This document shows, piece after piece, positions 47,705 through 56,626 of a DNA stretch of 64,000 nt. Position 1 is the stretch's first letter, and each line of letters starts with the position of its first letter. Under the pieces are notes generated by a model. That model worked only from the letters and a program-made list of their open reading frames with translations, did no database searches and was not told where the DNA came from. The translations under genes were made by a program, and so were the position numbers. Origin of the DNA: Saprospiraceae bacterium (GTDB lineage Bacteria; Bacteroidota; Bacteroidia; Chitinophagales; Saprospiraceae); the NCBI GenBank assembly GCA_016708265.1, contig JADJGA010000006.1, positions 124,001 to 188,000 on the forward strand, in the 5' to 3' direction.

Positions 47705-48153
47705 ATGAAAAGAATCTTAATTTTATTATTGACTGTGCTTTTTTTGGATCCTATAGCTGTGGGAATAAGGAAAAAGCTAATGATGCTAAAACGGAGGAGG
47801 TAAATCCTAACGATCCTAAATCAGACAAAGGTGTTGGACCTGTTACAAGTATCACACTCGACGAAAAGATAAATGATGCAATGGTAAAACAGGGTGAAGA
47901 AATTTATAAAGCAAAATGCACAGCATGTCATAAACCTGATAAAAAATATATCGGACCAGCCCCTAAAGGAATATTGGACAGGCGATCTCCTGAATTTGTA
48001 ATGAATATGATTTTAAATCCGGAAAAAATGATCGCAGAAAATGCAATTGTTAAACAAATGATCGCAGAAAATAACGGTGCTGTGATGGCTAACCAAAACC
48101 TGACTCAGGATGAAGCAAGGGCAGTATTGGAATATTTCAGGACATTGAAATAA
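47705..48153 (+). pseudogene. Class I cytochrome c lipoprotein of the nos cluster, frameshifted in its signal peptide
   Basis: The ATG at 47705 starts MKRILILLLTVLF. The frame then breaks at a run of seven T (47739-47745); one more T would give GSYSCGNKEK, a proper lipobox. From 47746 the coding frame is intact to 48153: an acidic linker, then a heme c motif CTACH near 47920, the axial-ligand region IGPAPKGIL and a methionine-containing C-terminal half. The mature protein is about 135 residues. It probably delivers electrons to NosZ. A downstream methionine at 47881 would give only an unexported 90-residue protein. Sequence error is as likely as mutation. Confidence 0.75.
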
Positions 48154-48188
48154 TAATTGATTTTAAACAAACTCTAAAAATTATTAAT

Positions 48189-50159
48189 ATGAAAACAAAC
48201 ACTAAATTTTTATTTGCAATTCTTGTTATTGCACTGGCTTTTGCCGGATGTGGTAAGAAGAATGGTGGCAGCAATACAGGAGCTTTATCAGGTGATGCTG
48301 CTGAAAGAGTATATGTTAAACCTGGCGAACATGACGAGTTTTATGCATTCCTTTCTGGAGGATTCAGCGGACAGTTGGCTGTTTACGGTCTTCCTTCAGG
48401 CAGATTATTCAAAGTGATCCCTGTTTTTTCTGTTGATCCTGAAAAAGCTTATGGTTTTAATGAAGAAACAAAACCAATGCTTAATACATCACACGGTTTT
48501 ATTCCATGGGATGATTCTCATCACCCGGATCTCTCTCAAACAAACGGAGAAATAGATGGCAGATGGTGCTTTATCAATGGAAACAATACCCCAAGGATAG
48601 CAAGGATCAGCCTGGAAACTTATGAAACCGAAGAAATCCTGGAGATACCTAATAGCGCAGGAAACCACAGTTCATCATTTGTAACTGAGAATACTGAATA
48701 TGTAGTTGCCGGAACAAGATTTTCTGTTCCTATACCTCAGAAAGATATGCCGATAAAGGACTACAAGAGCAATTTCAAAGGTGCTATCTCATTTATCAAA
48801 GTAGATCCCAAAAAGGGAGATATGAACATTGAATTTCAGGTTTTGATGCCTGGCTTTAATTATGATCTTGCACATCCCGGCAGAGGAAAATCTCATGGAT
48901 GGGTATTTTTTACTACATACAATACTGAAGAAGCCAATTCTTTGCTTGAAGTAAATGCATCACAAAATGATAAGGACTTTATAGCAGCCATAAACTGGAA
49001 AAAAGCTGAAGAATATATTAAAGCAGGGAAATTCAAAACTGTACCTGCTAATTATGCTCATAACGTTTATGATGAAGCTACCCATTCTGCAACATCTGTG
49101 ATGAAAAAGGAAGTTAAAGTCTTGAATCCGGCAGAATGTCCAGGACTGGTGTATTTTATGCCAACACCAAAATCACCTCACGGATGCGATGTGGATCCTA
49201 CAGGAGAATACATAGTCGGAAGCGGAAAACTTGCTGCTGCACTTACAGTGCATTCATTCAGTAACATGCAGAAAGCTATTGAAGGCAAACTATATGATGG
49301 TGAAGCTTATGGTATTCCTATTTTAAAGTATGATAAAACACTTGCAGGTGAAGTTAAGCAACCTGGTTTAGGTCCGCTACATACCGAATTTGATGGTAAA
49401 GGATATGCATATACTACATTCTTTATTTCATCGGAAGTAGTGAAATGGAAACTTGGAACATGGGAAGTGATTGACAGAAAACCAACATATTATTCAGTAG
49501 GACACCTGATGATACCCGGTGGTAATTCAAGGAAACCATTTGGAAAATATCTGGTGGCGATGAATAAAATAACAAAAGACAGGTATTTGCCAACAGGACC
49601 AGAAGTTACCCAGTCAGCTCAGCTTTATGATATTTCAGGTGATAAGATGGAATTATTGCTTGATTTTCCAACAATAGGAGAGCCTCACTATGCAGCCGGT
49701 TGTCCTGCTTCATTACTCGAACCAAAATCAAAAAAATTCTATAAACTCGAAGAAAACAAACATCCATATTCTATCAAAGCAGAAAAGGATGCAAAAGTTA
49801 TCAGAAAAGGCAACGAAGTTCATATCTATATGACAATGATAAGAAGCCATTTTGCACCAGATAATATTGAAGGAATCAAAGTAGGAGACAAAGTATATTT
49901 TCATGTTACCAACCTTGAGCAGGATTATGATGTTCCTCACGGAATTGCAATGATCGGAGCTAATACATCAGAACTTTTGATCATGCCTGGCCAGACAGAA
50001 ACTTTTACATGGGAACCAAAACAGGTAGGAGTTTGGCCATTTTATTGCACAGATTTCTGTTCTGCTCTGCATCAGGAAATGCAGGGATATGTCAGGGTAT
50101 CTGCAAAGACGGCAAACACACCATTGACCTGGACCTTAGACGGAGAGACACTGAAATGA
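48189..50159 (+). CDS. nosZ: Nitrous-oxide reductase, clade II (Sec-type) lipoprotein
   Basis: 656 residues. The signal peptide ends in a lipobox (LAFAGC), with no twin-arginine motif, so Sec export and lipid anchoring are likely. The seven-bladed propeller carries the CuZ histidines (HHPD, GNHSSSF, KSHGWVF, NYAHNVY, SPHGCDVD, GPLHTEFD, EPHYAAGC). The C-terminal cupredoxin domain binds CuA: C620, C624, H628 and M631 in YCTDFCSALHQEM, with YDVPHGIAM supplying another histidine. It reduces N2O to N2 in the periplasm. NosR is absent, as in other clade II clusters. Confidence 0.96.
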   Translation: MKTNTKFLFAILVIALAFAGCGKKNGGSNTGALSGDAAERVYVKPGEHDEFYAFLSGGFSGQLAVYGLPSGRLFKVIPVFSVDPEKAYGFNEETKPMLNTSHGFIPWDDSHHPDLSQTNGEIDGRWCFINGNNTPRIARISLETYETEEILEIPNSAGNHSSSFVTENTEYVVAGTRFSVPIPQKDMPIKDYKSNFKGAISFIKVDPKKGDMNIEFQVLMPGFNYDLAHPGRGKSHGWVFFTTYNTEEANSLLEVNASQNDKDFIAAINWKKAEEYIKAGKFKTVPANYAHNVYDEATHSATSVMKKEVKVLNPAECPGLVYFMPTPKSPHGCDVDPTGEYIVGSGKLAAALTVHSFSNMQKAIEGKLYDGEAYGIPILKYDKTLAGEVKQPGLGPLHTEFDGKGYAYTTFFISSEVVKWKLGTWEVIDRKPTYYSVGHLMIPGGNSRKPFGKYLVAMNKITKDRYLPTGPEVTQSAQLYDISGDKMELLLDFPTIGEPHYAAGCPASLLEPKSKKFYKLEENKHPYSIKAEKDAKVIRKGNEVHIYMTMIRSHFAPDNIEGIKVGDKVYFHVTNLEQDYDVPHGIAMIGANTSELLIMPGQTETFTWEPKQVGVWPFYCTDFCSALHQEMQGYVRVSAKTANTPLTWTLDGETLK

Positions 50160-50181
50160 TTTAATAAATTGATTTCTCTAT

Positions 50182-50244
50182 AGGTGTCTGAAAATTGTAT
50201 GATAATTATAATTGTTTTTATATAATTTTTGGACACCTTCTTTT
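50182..50244 (+). terminator. Long stem-loop between nosZ and the next nos gene
   Basis: AGGTGTC (50182-50188) pairs with GACACCT (50232-50238); the neighbouring TGAAAATT and AATTTTTG extend the stem imperfectly, and TCTTTT follows. It lies inside the cluster, so it may act as a partial terminator or a 3' RNA stabiliser giving more nosZ than downstream transcript. Confidence 0.6.
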
Positions 50245-50256
50245 AATTACGAAATT

Positions 50257-50853
50257 ATGAAAAAATCCAAAATTGTAATGATAACAGGGGCTCTTTTGCT
50301 GATGTCATTATTTGTATTTCCGCTGTGGAATATAACTCTTGAAGCACCTCAATATCCCACTCCGCTTGGAATGGATATCCATATCAATAAACTTACCGAT
50401 GTAAATATGGGTGATCTGCAGAATATAAATTTAATGAATCATTATGTGGGGATGAAAAGCATTCCGGATCATCTGAAGGAATTTGAGATTTTCCCTTATG
50501 TAGTTATCTTTATGGTAATACTTGGGATTTTTCTTGGTTTTAAAGCAAATCATAAGTGGTTTTTAGCCTGGTTTATATTGATGGTAGTTTTAGGTATTGC
50601 AGGTATGTATGATTTTTATCTTTGGGAATATGACTACGGTCATAATTTAAGTGAACATGCAGCTATAAAATTCACTAACCCAGACGGAACACTAATGACA
50701 TATCAACCTCCACTGATAGGGACTAAAACGATGTTAAATTTTACAGCACATTCATATCCAAGGATAGGAGCGATATTGATGTTTTTGGGTATGCTTTTAT
50801 CTTTGGTAGCATTTTATTTCGGGAAAAAGGAATCAGTTCAAAAACAATTTTAG
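50257..50853 (+). CDS. Four-helix membrane protein of the nos cluster
   Basis: The frame is open from 50212, inside the upstream stem-loop; the ATG at 50257 (MKKSKIVMITGALLL) is a better start, giving 198 residues. Hydrophobic segments at about 7-25, 85-105, 110-130 and 170-190; a conserved-looking periplasmic loop has QYPTPLGMDIHIN and GMKSIPDHL. A membrane protein occupies this place after nosZ in many clade II clusters (comparable in position with NosB of epsilonproteobacteria). Its role, perhaps electron transfer to NosZ or assembly, is not established from sequence. Confidence 0.75.
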   Translation: MKKSKIVMITGALLLMSLFVFPLWNITLEAPQYPTPLGMDIHINKLTDVNMGDLQNINLMNHYVGMKSIPDHLKEFEIFPYVVIFMVILGIFLGFKANHKWFLAWFILMVVLGIAGMYDFYLWEYDYGHNLSEHAAIKFTNPDGTLMTYQPPLIGTKTMLNFTAHSYPRIGAILMFLGMLLSLVAFYFGKKESVQKQF

Positions 50854-50889
50854 AATTTAATTCTTTTATTTACTTATAAATATTTGATA

Positions 50890-51336
50890 ATGAAAAATAA
50901 GTATAGCTTCTATATTTTACTTTTTACAGGTTTGAATATGTTTTTTGCTTGTTCTGCTCAGCCTGAACCAATAAATTATGGACAAGATGAATGCAGTTTT
51001 TGTAAAATGACAATAGTTGACAAAGCACATTCAGCGCAACTTGTAACCAAAAAAGGAAAGCAGTATAAATTTGATGCAATTGAATGTATGGCCCGAAATG
51101 TACATAAAGATCCTAAGTTTGCACATAAAAGTGTTTTACTTGTAGCTGATTACAATAATCCAGGTACAATGTTGAAGGCAGAGACTGCCTGTTACATTAT
51201 TTCACCTAAAATAAAAAGTCCGATGGGAGCAAATCTGTCGGCAGTGGCAGATGTTAAAACTGCAAAAGGTATAATCAAAGAAAAGGGAGGTGAAATCTAT
51301 ACCTGGAAGCCACTCATTAAAGTTTTGACAGAATAG
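50890..51336 (+). CDS. nosL: NosL copper chaperone lipoprotein
   Basis: 149 residues from the ATG at 50890 (a TTG at 50884 is less likely). Lipobox at FFACS. The NosL motif DECSFCKMTI provides the C-x-x-C-x-M Cu(I) ligands, followed by KFDAIECMARNVH. NosL delivers Cu(I) to NosZ for CuZ assembly through NosD. The gene ends 3 bp before nosD. Confidence 0.92.
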   Translation: MKNKYSFYILLFTGLNMFFACSAQPEPINYGQDECSFCKMTIVDKAHSAQLVTKKGKQYKFDAIECMARNVHKDPKFAHKSVLLVADYNNPGTMLKAETACYIISPKIKSPMGANLSAVADVKTAKGIIKEKGGEIYTWKPLIKVLTE

Positions 51337-51339
51337 CAA

Positions 51340-52572
51340 ATGATCAGATATATTATAGTCTGTTGTTTGTTGGTTTTATTAAATAAAGCTGAAGCAAAAA
51401 CTATTCAGGTATGTAAGTCATGTCCTGTTAAAACCATCAGAGCCGGTATTCTTGCAGCATCTGCAAATGATGTGCTGATAATAAGCAAAGGTATATATAA
51501 GGAGTATAATCTTGAAATAAAAAAGCCTGTTACAATTGTCAGTACTGAAAATGCAGTGATCGATTCTGATTTTAAAGGAAATATATTTCAGATATATAGT
51601 GACAATGTTACAATTCAGGGATTGAAACTAATCAATGTAGCACAAAGTTATACAAAGGAGTTTGCTGCAGTTTTATTATTTAAGGCTAACAACTTTAAAA
51701 TACTCAACAATACTCTTGATAAGGTCTTTTTTGGAATTTTGGTTGAGAAGTCAAAAAAAGGAATTATAAAAGGAAATACGATACGAGGGGAAGGGAAAGA
51801 TGAAGCTGGTTCAGGAAATGGTGTACATTTATGGAGTTGTTCAGATATCTTAGTTGAAAACAATAAAATATCTGGAATGAGAGACGGTATCTACCTGGAA
51901 TTTGCATCTGATAGCAGGATCATCAACAATAATAGTGAGAATAACATAAGATATGGTCTGCATTTTATGTTTTCCAACAATGACGAATACCACTATAATA
52001 CTTTCAACCACAATGGTGCCGGGGTAGCTGTGATGTTTTCCAAATTCATCAACATGACCCATAATAAATTTTACAATAACTGGGGTCCGTCTTCTTATGG
52101 TATACTACTAAAGGAAATTTATGATGCGAAAATCATCGAAAATATTTTTCAGGAAAATACCACAGGAATTTATCTCGAAGGCAGTACCAGAGTAACATAT
52201 GAAAGGAATAATTTCATAAAAAACGGCTGGGCAGTTAAAGTAGTCGGGTCTTCATATTCAAATGTATTTAAGGAGAATAATTTCCTTCATAACTCATTTG
52301 ACGTTTCATATAACAGCAAGATAAATGAGAACAAATTTGAAGGTAATTACTGGAGTTCATATACAGGATACGATCTGAATAAAGATGGAATAGGAGATGT
52401 ACCTTTCAGGCCTGTTAAGTTGTTCTCATATATTGTCAACCAAACACCGGAGACTATCGTATTATTAAGGAGTCTTTTTGTTGATATTATCAATTTTTCT
52501 GAAAAAGTCAGTCCGGTTTTCACACCTGACGACCTGACTGATGAGAAACCATTAATGAAGCTACGTAAATGA
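51340..52572 (+). CDS. nosD: NosD periplasmic copper-site maturation protein
   Basis: 410 residues: signal peptide (cleavage near KAEAK), then a right-handed parallel beta-helix of CASH repeats seen as successive N-x-I/F motifs (ILVENNKISGMRDGIYLE, RIINNNSENNIRYGLHFMF). The C-terminal GNYWSSYTGYDLNKDGIGDVP is the hallmark end of NosD, shown here in positions about 345-365. NosD forms a complex with the ABC pair NosF/NosY and hands copper or sulfur to NosZ. It overlaps nosF by 4 bp. Confidence 0.93.
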   Translation: MIRYIIVCCLLVLLNKAEAKTIQVCKSCPVKTIRAGILAASANDVLIISKGIYKEYNLEIKKPVTIVSTENAVIDSDFKGNIFQIYSDNVTIQGLKLINVAQSYTKEFAAVLLFKANNFKILNNTLDKVFFGILVEKSKKGIIKGNTIRGEGKDEAGSGNGVHLWSCSDILVENNKISGMRDGIYLEFASDSRIINNNSENNIRYGLHFMFSNNDEYHYNTFNHNGAGVAVMFSKFINMTHNKFYNNWGPSSYGILLKEIYDAKIIENIFQENTTGIYLEGSTRVTYERNNFIKNGWAVKVVGSSYSNVFKENNFLHNSFDVSYNSKINENKFEGNYWSSYTGYDLNKDGIGDVPFRPVKLFSYIVNQTPETIVLLRSLFVDIINFSEKVSPVFTPDDLTDEKPLMKLRK

Positions 52573-53276
52573 TAGAAATAAAGCAACTTATAAAGAATTA
52601 TGGTAAAGTAAAAGTCCTTAAAGAACTCGATCTTGAAATCAGGTCAGGAGGGATTTTTGCTGTGCTGGGACCTAACGGATCAGGGAAAACAACACTGATA
52701 AAGAGTATTCTCGGACTGGTTATTCCTGATTCGGGAAGTATTTCAATCAATGGTGAAAGTATTTTGAAGAAATTCAGTTACAGAAACGATATTGATTATT
52801 TACCACAAATTGCAAATTTTCCCAACAATCTGACAGTTAATGAACTGATAAGCATGGTCAAAGATTTTAGAAATAAAATCACCAGGGAGGCGGAACTGAT
52901 CGAAATATTTGGTTTAAATGAATTTGTTGATAAAAAACTCAGCAATCTGTCAGGAGGAACAAGGCAAAAAGTCAATCTTGTGCTTGCTTTTATGTTTGAC
53001 AGTCCTGTTTTATTTCTGGATGAGCCTACATCGGGTCTTGATCCCGTGTCAATGATACAACTGAAAAAAATTATAAGAGAAGAAAAGGCTAAAGGAAAAA
53101 CTATTCTTATCACTTCGCATATAATGAATTTTGTTGAGGAAATGTCGGATGAAATTGTTTTTTTGCTGGACGGAAAGATTTATTTCAAAGGGACTGTAAG
53201 TGAACTTAAACTGCAAACAGGAAAGAAAGATCTGGAACATGCTATTGCAGAAATCTTAAAAGAAGAATATGTTTAA
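52569..53276 (+). CDS. nosF: NosF ABC transporter ATPase
   Basis: 235 residues. Walker A GPNGSGKTT (34-42), signature LSGGTRQK, Walker B with VLFLDEPTSGLDP, and the H-loop in TSHIM. With NosY it powers conformational changes needed for NosZ copper-cluster maturation. Overlaps with nosD (4 bp) and nosY (8 bp) point to translational coupling. Confidence 0.93.
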   Translation: MIEIKQLIKNYGKVKVLKELDLEIRSGGIFAVLGPNGSGKTTLIKSILGLVIPDSGSISINGESILKKFSYRNDIDYLPQIANFPNNLTVNELISMVKDFRNKITREAELIEIFGLNEFVDKKLSNLSGGTRQKVNLVLAFMFDSPVLFLDEPTSGLDPVSMIQLKKIIREEKAKGKTILITSHIMNFVEEMSDEIVFLLDGKIYFKGTVSELKLQTGKKDLEHAIAEILKEEYV

Positions 53277-54051
53277 AATAATAAAGTACAGTTTTTATGA
53301 TCTTATGCGTAGCCGGTGGAGCTACGTGTATTTTATTTTTTATCTGTTGCTGGGATTTGTTCTGCTTTTCCTCAATAATGATGTTTCCAAGGCAATTATA
53401 ACCCTGATGAACATAATAATTGTGCTTACTCCCCTCATCGGTACTATTTTCGGTGTGATGTACTATTACAATTCCAGGGAATTTACAGAATTATTGCTTG
53501 CTCAGCCTATAAAACGCTCCACAATTTTTTTGGGGCAATATCTTGGCCTTTCGATATCACTTTCTCTTAGTCTCGTTCTGGGATTGGGAATTCCATTTTT
53601 AATTTATGGAGTAATACAATCGTCAATAATTTTCAATTTTTTTTCCCTGTTGTTAATAGGTACAATCCTTTCTTTCATATTTGTTGCATTGTCTTTTATT
53701 ATTGCATTAAAAAATGAAAATAAGATAAAGGGATTTGGATTCGCGATAGTTTTGTGGTTATTTCTCGCAATAATCTATGATGGTCTGTTTCTGATATTTT
53801 TACTTGTTTTTAATGATTATCCTCTCGATAATTTTTCTTTGTTTGCCACATTATTCAATCCTATCGATCTGTCAAGGATCCTGATTTTGCTCAAACTCGA
53901 CATTTCTGCTCTTCTGGGGTATACAGGTGCTGTTTTCGAAAAATATTTTGGCACTCAACTTGGTATTTTTCTGTCATTTATATCTCTGACTTTTTGGGTG
54001 ATATTGCCGGCATGGGCAATAGTCAGGATATCGGAGAGGAAGGATTTTTAG
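53269..54051 (+). CDS. nosY: NosY ABC transporter permease
   Basis: 260 residues with six membrane helices, in the ABC-2 permease family. The cytoplasmic loop after the second helix reads YNSREFTELLLAQPIKRS, typical of NosY-type permeases. It closes the nos block; the next gene is 164 bp away with its own promoter box. Confidence 0.9.
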   Translation: MFKIIKYSFYDLMRSRWSYVYFIFYLLLGFVLLFLNNDVSKAIITLMNIIIVLTPLIGTIFGVMYYYNSREFTELLLAQPIKRSTIFLGQYLGLSISLSLSLVLGLGIPFLIYGVIQSSIIFNFFSLLLIGTILSFIFVALSFIIALKNENKIKGFGFAIVLWLFLAIIYDGLFLIFLLVFNDYPLDNFSLFATLFNPIDLSRILILLKLDISALLGYTGAVFEKYFGTQLGIFLSFISLTFWVILPAWAIVRISERKDF

Positions 54052-54110
54052 GGTAAGCATTAACAATTTATAAAAATACACGAAAAAGTTTATTTATTCA
54101 GAATACTGAG

Positions 54111-54118
54111 TATATTTG
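54111..54118 (+). promoter_or_regulatory. -7 box (TATATTTG) upstream of the small membrane protein
   Basis: Exact TAnnTTTG with TTTA (54089-54092) 18 bp upstream as a near-match to the -33 TTTG. The 5' leader to the ATG at 54216 would be about 90 bases. Confidence 0.55.
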
Positions 54119-54215
54119 CATTTATTATCCTTACATATCCAATTATTTAACCCTTTATTTGTTGTTTTATTTTCACTGCAGAATTTTATTTCTTAACATT
54201 CTAAATTTTTGTATT

Positions 54216-54629
54216 ATGAATTTGAAAAAAATTACAATTGTCGGCTTAATCGGAGGAGTATTTGCATTTTTCTTCGGATGGTTATTTTTTGGCATTATTT
54301 TTAAAGATGTAATGGCATTTCAGATGGAAGGTGTGTGGAGAGGTGAAACTGAGATGGTATGGTGGGCGATGATATTATCAAACCTGCTGTGGGGATGGTT
54401 TTTTGCATTTATTTTTATTCATTGGGCAAATATAACCACATGGTTTTCAGGGCTGAAAGGCGGTGCCATTCTTGGCTTTTTGATGATGGCAGCTTTTGAT
54501 TCAAGTATGTTCAGCATGACCAATCTGCTTACTTTCAACTCAATGGTCATTGATATTTTACTCAACACAGTTTACACAGCACTGATTGGGGCATTTATCG
54601 GCTGGGTTGCCGGAAAGAATTGGTTTTGA
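54216..54629 (+). CDS. Small four-helix membrane protein of unknown function
   Basis: The frame is open from 54159, but the ATG at 54216 (MNLKKITIVGLIGGV) starts the first helix directly; 137 residues. Four hydrophobic segments (about 6-30, 47-70, 80-98, 112-132) with Trp/Phe-rich faces and short loops (MEGVWRGETEMVWW). No known catalytic residues. A separate promoter box and the terminator after it suggest a single-gene unit. Confidence 0.7.
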   Translation: MNLKKITIVGLIGGVFAFFFGWLFFGIIFKDVMAFQMEGVWRGETEMVWWAMILSNLLWGWFFAFIFIHWANITTWFSGLKGGAILGFLMMAAFDSSMFSMTNLLTFNSMVIDILLNTVYTALIGAFIGWVAGKNWF

Positions 54630-54646
54630 CTGATGAAGATTTGAAT

Positions 54647-54682
54647 AAAAAAAACCGGTTGATAATTCCACCGGTTTTTTTT
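54647..54682. terminator. Bidirectional terminator between convergent genes
   Basis: An A run leading to ACCGGT (54654-54659), loop TGATAATTCC, then ACCGGT (54670-54675) leading to a T run. The A and T runs pair and serve as U tract in either direction, closing both the 54216 gene and the OmpH-like gene. Confidence 0.88.
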
Positions 54683-54685
54683 ATT

Positions 54686-55396
54686 TTATTTCTTTATGGC
54701 CTTGTAATCCTCATTCAGACCTTTGAGCAACTGATTTGTGATGTCAAGTTTTTTATTTCCGTAAAGTATTGGATTTGTTATATCAGAATAAGTAAGTATA
54801 TAATCATATCCCTTTGCTTCGGCAACCTTAGACAGGTAAGCATCAATACGTTTTCGGATCTTTTTATTGAGTTGTTCCTGCTTTTTAAGTAGTTCTTCTT
54901 GTTTGGATTCCTTGAATTTCTGATAATCTTCCTGCATTTTTAAAAGGTTTTGTTCTTTACCCTGCAGTTCAATTTCAGCTGCCTTCATTTCATTTGGTGA
55001 CATTGTCTGTGATTTTGCCTGCAGTTCCTGAAATCTTTGCTGGAGAGCGTTCTGTGCAGCCAGTATGGTTTTTTCCTTTCCGATCATCACATTTTCAAGT
55101 TGTTTCAATCTGGCAGTATTTGCCTTATTTTCATCAACAAAATACTGATATTTCTCCTGCATGGTGTCAAGGTTGACGAATACAATTTTTGTTCCTTCGG
55201 GAACACCTTCAATTGGAAAAATGTCTTTTATCGGTGCCGTCGAATCTACATCAACAGAAGCTGTATCTGTGGTGCTGACAGCAGATGTATCAGTTTTTGA
55301 GCCTGAATTTTCTTTTGCTTTTTTATCATCTTTCTTACAAGCAATAAGCAATATTGCGATAAAACTTAAAAAAAATATCTTTTTCACGGGTTTCAT
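54686..55396 (-). CDS. OmpH/Skp-family lipoprotein
   Basis: 236 residues. Lipobox LLIAC; then an acidic Ser/Thr-rich linker of about 45 residues. The OmpH domain starts at KIVFVNLDTMQEKYQYF and continues as a long coiled coil rich in Glu, Gln and Lys (about 85-190), ending with KGYDYILTYSDITNPILY. OmpH/Skp proteins chaperone unfolded outer-membrane proteins; this form is membrane-anchored, unlike soluble Skp. Promoter box TACTTTTG lies 21 bp upstream. Confidence 0.88.
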   Translation of the reverse strand: MKPVKKIFFLSFIAILLIACKKDDKKAKENSGSKTDTSAVSTTDTASVDVDSTAPIKDIFPIEGVPEGTKIVFVNLDTMQEKYQYFVDENKANTARLKQLENVMIGKEKTILAAQNALQQRFQELQAKSQTMSPNEMKAAEIELQGKEQNLLKMQEDYQKFKESKQEELLKKQEQLNKKIRKRIDAYLSKVAEAKGYDYILTYSDITNPILYGNKKLDITNQLLKGLNEDYKAIKK

Positions 55397-55417
55397 TTTT
55401 TAAATTAAATAATGTCA

Positions 55418-55425
55418 CAAAAGTA
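55418..55425 (-). promoter_or_regulatory. -7 box (TACTTTTG) of the OmpH-like gene
   Basis: CAAAAGTA on the plus strand is an exact TAnnTTTG on the minus strand, 21 bp before the start codon. Confidence 0.55.
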
Positions 55426-55468
55426 AGCATTTTAAAATAATAATTATATAACCGGAAGATTTACTTTC

Positions 55469-56050
55469 TTATTTAAATCCATAACCAAAGGAAAATCCAA
55501 AGCTTGGAATAAAAACTCCCTTTACAATTATCGGTACTAATGAAAACTCACACATAAAACCATTTTCTTCAGGCTGATATCTGTAACCCAATCTTGCAAA
55601 ACCAGCAGGTATGCCGAAATACTTTGGATTGTCTTTCAATTCATTAAATTCCCACCATAAGATCTTGACATCGACATTTAAATCATAATTGAGTCTCAAA
55701 TACATCGGTATTATTCCTGCTCCTGCAACAAAAGAATGGGAATTTTTACCTGCGAGATAATTTATTTCCAATGGGAAATCCTGAATATAAATACTGTTAT
55801 TTCCGTTGCTGATCCTGTTTGCAGAAAGATATAAAAATCCCGTTCCTATACTGGCTCCGAAACCATCTAAACGTCCCGGTAAAAATCTCATATCATAATT
55901 AATTCCACCAAAAAGATGGTTACCAAAAAATTCAACCCTGATATTTTTATGTCTTCTATCATCATTTTTGTGTTTGTAGTATTGTCCGTTAACATCAGTT
56001 ATGACAAATATAAATGTAAGTATTACAAGACCAAAAACCAGTTTTTTCAT
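55469..56050 (-). CDS. Predicted outer-membrane beta-barrel protein
   Basis: 193 residues with a signal peptide (cleavage near VNGQY). Short alternating strands with aromatic ends (FFGNHLFGGINYDMRFLP, GIPAGFARLGYRYQPEE) and a C-terminal SFGFSFGYGFK ending in an aromatic-basic pair fit a small beta-barrel of eight to ten strands. No named family recognised. It stands between the OmpH-like and dodecin genes on the same strand with its own spacing. The 284-bp region upstream holds the dodecin terminator and nothing else I can name. Confidence 0.7.
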   Translation of the reverse strand: MKKLVFGLVILTFIFVITDVNGQYYKHKNDDRRHKNIRVEFFGNHLFGGINYDMRFLPGRLDGFGASIGTGFLYLSANRISNGNNSIYIQDFPLEINYLAGKNSHSFVAGAGIIPMYLRLNYDLNVDVKILWWEFNELKDNPKYFGIPAGFARLGYRYQPEENGFMCEFSLVPIIVKGVFIPSFGFSFGYGFK

Positions 56051-56269
56051 ATATTAAGTTTTATTAAAATCTGTAAATTGAATTATTTTCCTAAATCTGT
56101 ATATTTGAAGTTTAAATTTTCATTTTTTCTACAAAATATAAATACCAGAACAAATAAAAAAATTAATAATAAATAAAGCAATCCGGTATTTTATTACATT
56201 GTTGATTTTTATTGTTTTTTTTTCATTTAGGTTTCATGGACAGGGTTAGGAAATTAGAACCGTTTATTA

Positions 56270-56310
56270 TAAAAAAAACCCATTTCTATTATTCTATTAT
56301 AAAAATGGGT
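56270..56310 (-). terminator. Rho-independent terminator after dodecin
   Basis: On the minus strand ACCCATTT (56310-56303) pairs with AAATGGGT (56285-56278), with a 17-base AT-rich loop, followed by a T run (A run 56271-56277 on the plus strand). It lies 25 bp after the dodecin stop. Confidence 0.8.
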
Positions 56311-56334
56311 CTCTTCTTTTTTTCAGCCTAATGA

Positions 56335-56541
56335 CTAAACAATATCTACCCTGAAAGAGATTTTACATATCACCCCATAAGTTGTGACTTTACCATCTTT
56401 TACGTGAGCTTTAATATCTTTTACAAATACAGAGTCGATATTTCTAACCGTTTTTGATACTTCGTTTACTGCATTTTGGATAGCATCCTCTATGCTTTTT
56501 TCTGAAGAAGCTATTACTTCAATTACTTTTACTACTGCCAT
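56335..56541 (-). CDS. Dodecin-family protein
   Basis: 68 residues, the full dodecin length: VVKVIEVIASSEKSIEDAIQ, then SKTVRNIDSVFVKDI and a final strand CKISFRVDI. Dodecins form hollow dodecamers that store flavins or CoA. The tryptophan that stacks on flavin in flavin-binding dodecins is replaced (S37 in NIDSVFV), so flavin binding is doubtful. Single gene with a terminator. Confidence 0.93.
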   Translation of the reverse strand: MAVVKVIEVIASSEKSIEDAIQNAVNEVSKTVRNIDSVFVKDIKAHVKDGKVTTYGVICKISFRVDIV

Positions 56542-56626
56542 AATTTTGAATTAAATGTTTAAAAATTAAAGAATTACAACGTAATAATATCGAATTTAGT
56601 CTTTTCAATGATTTCTATTAAATTCA

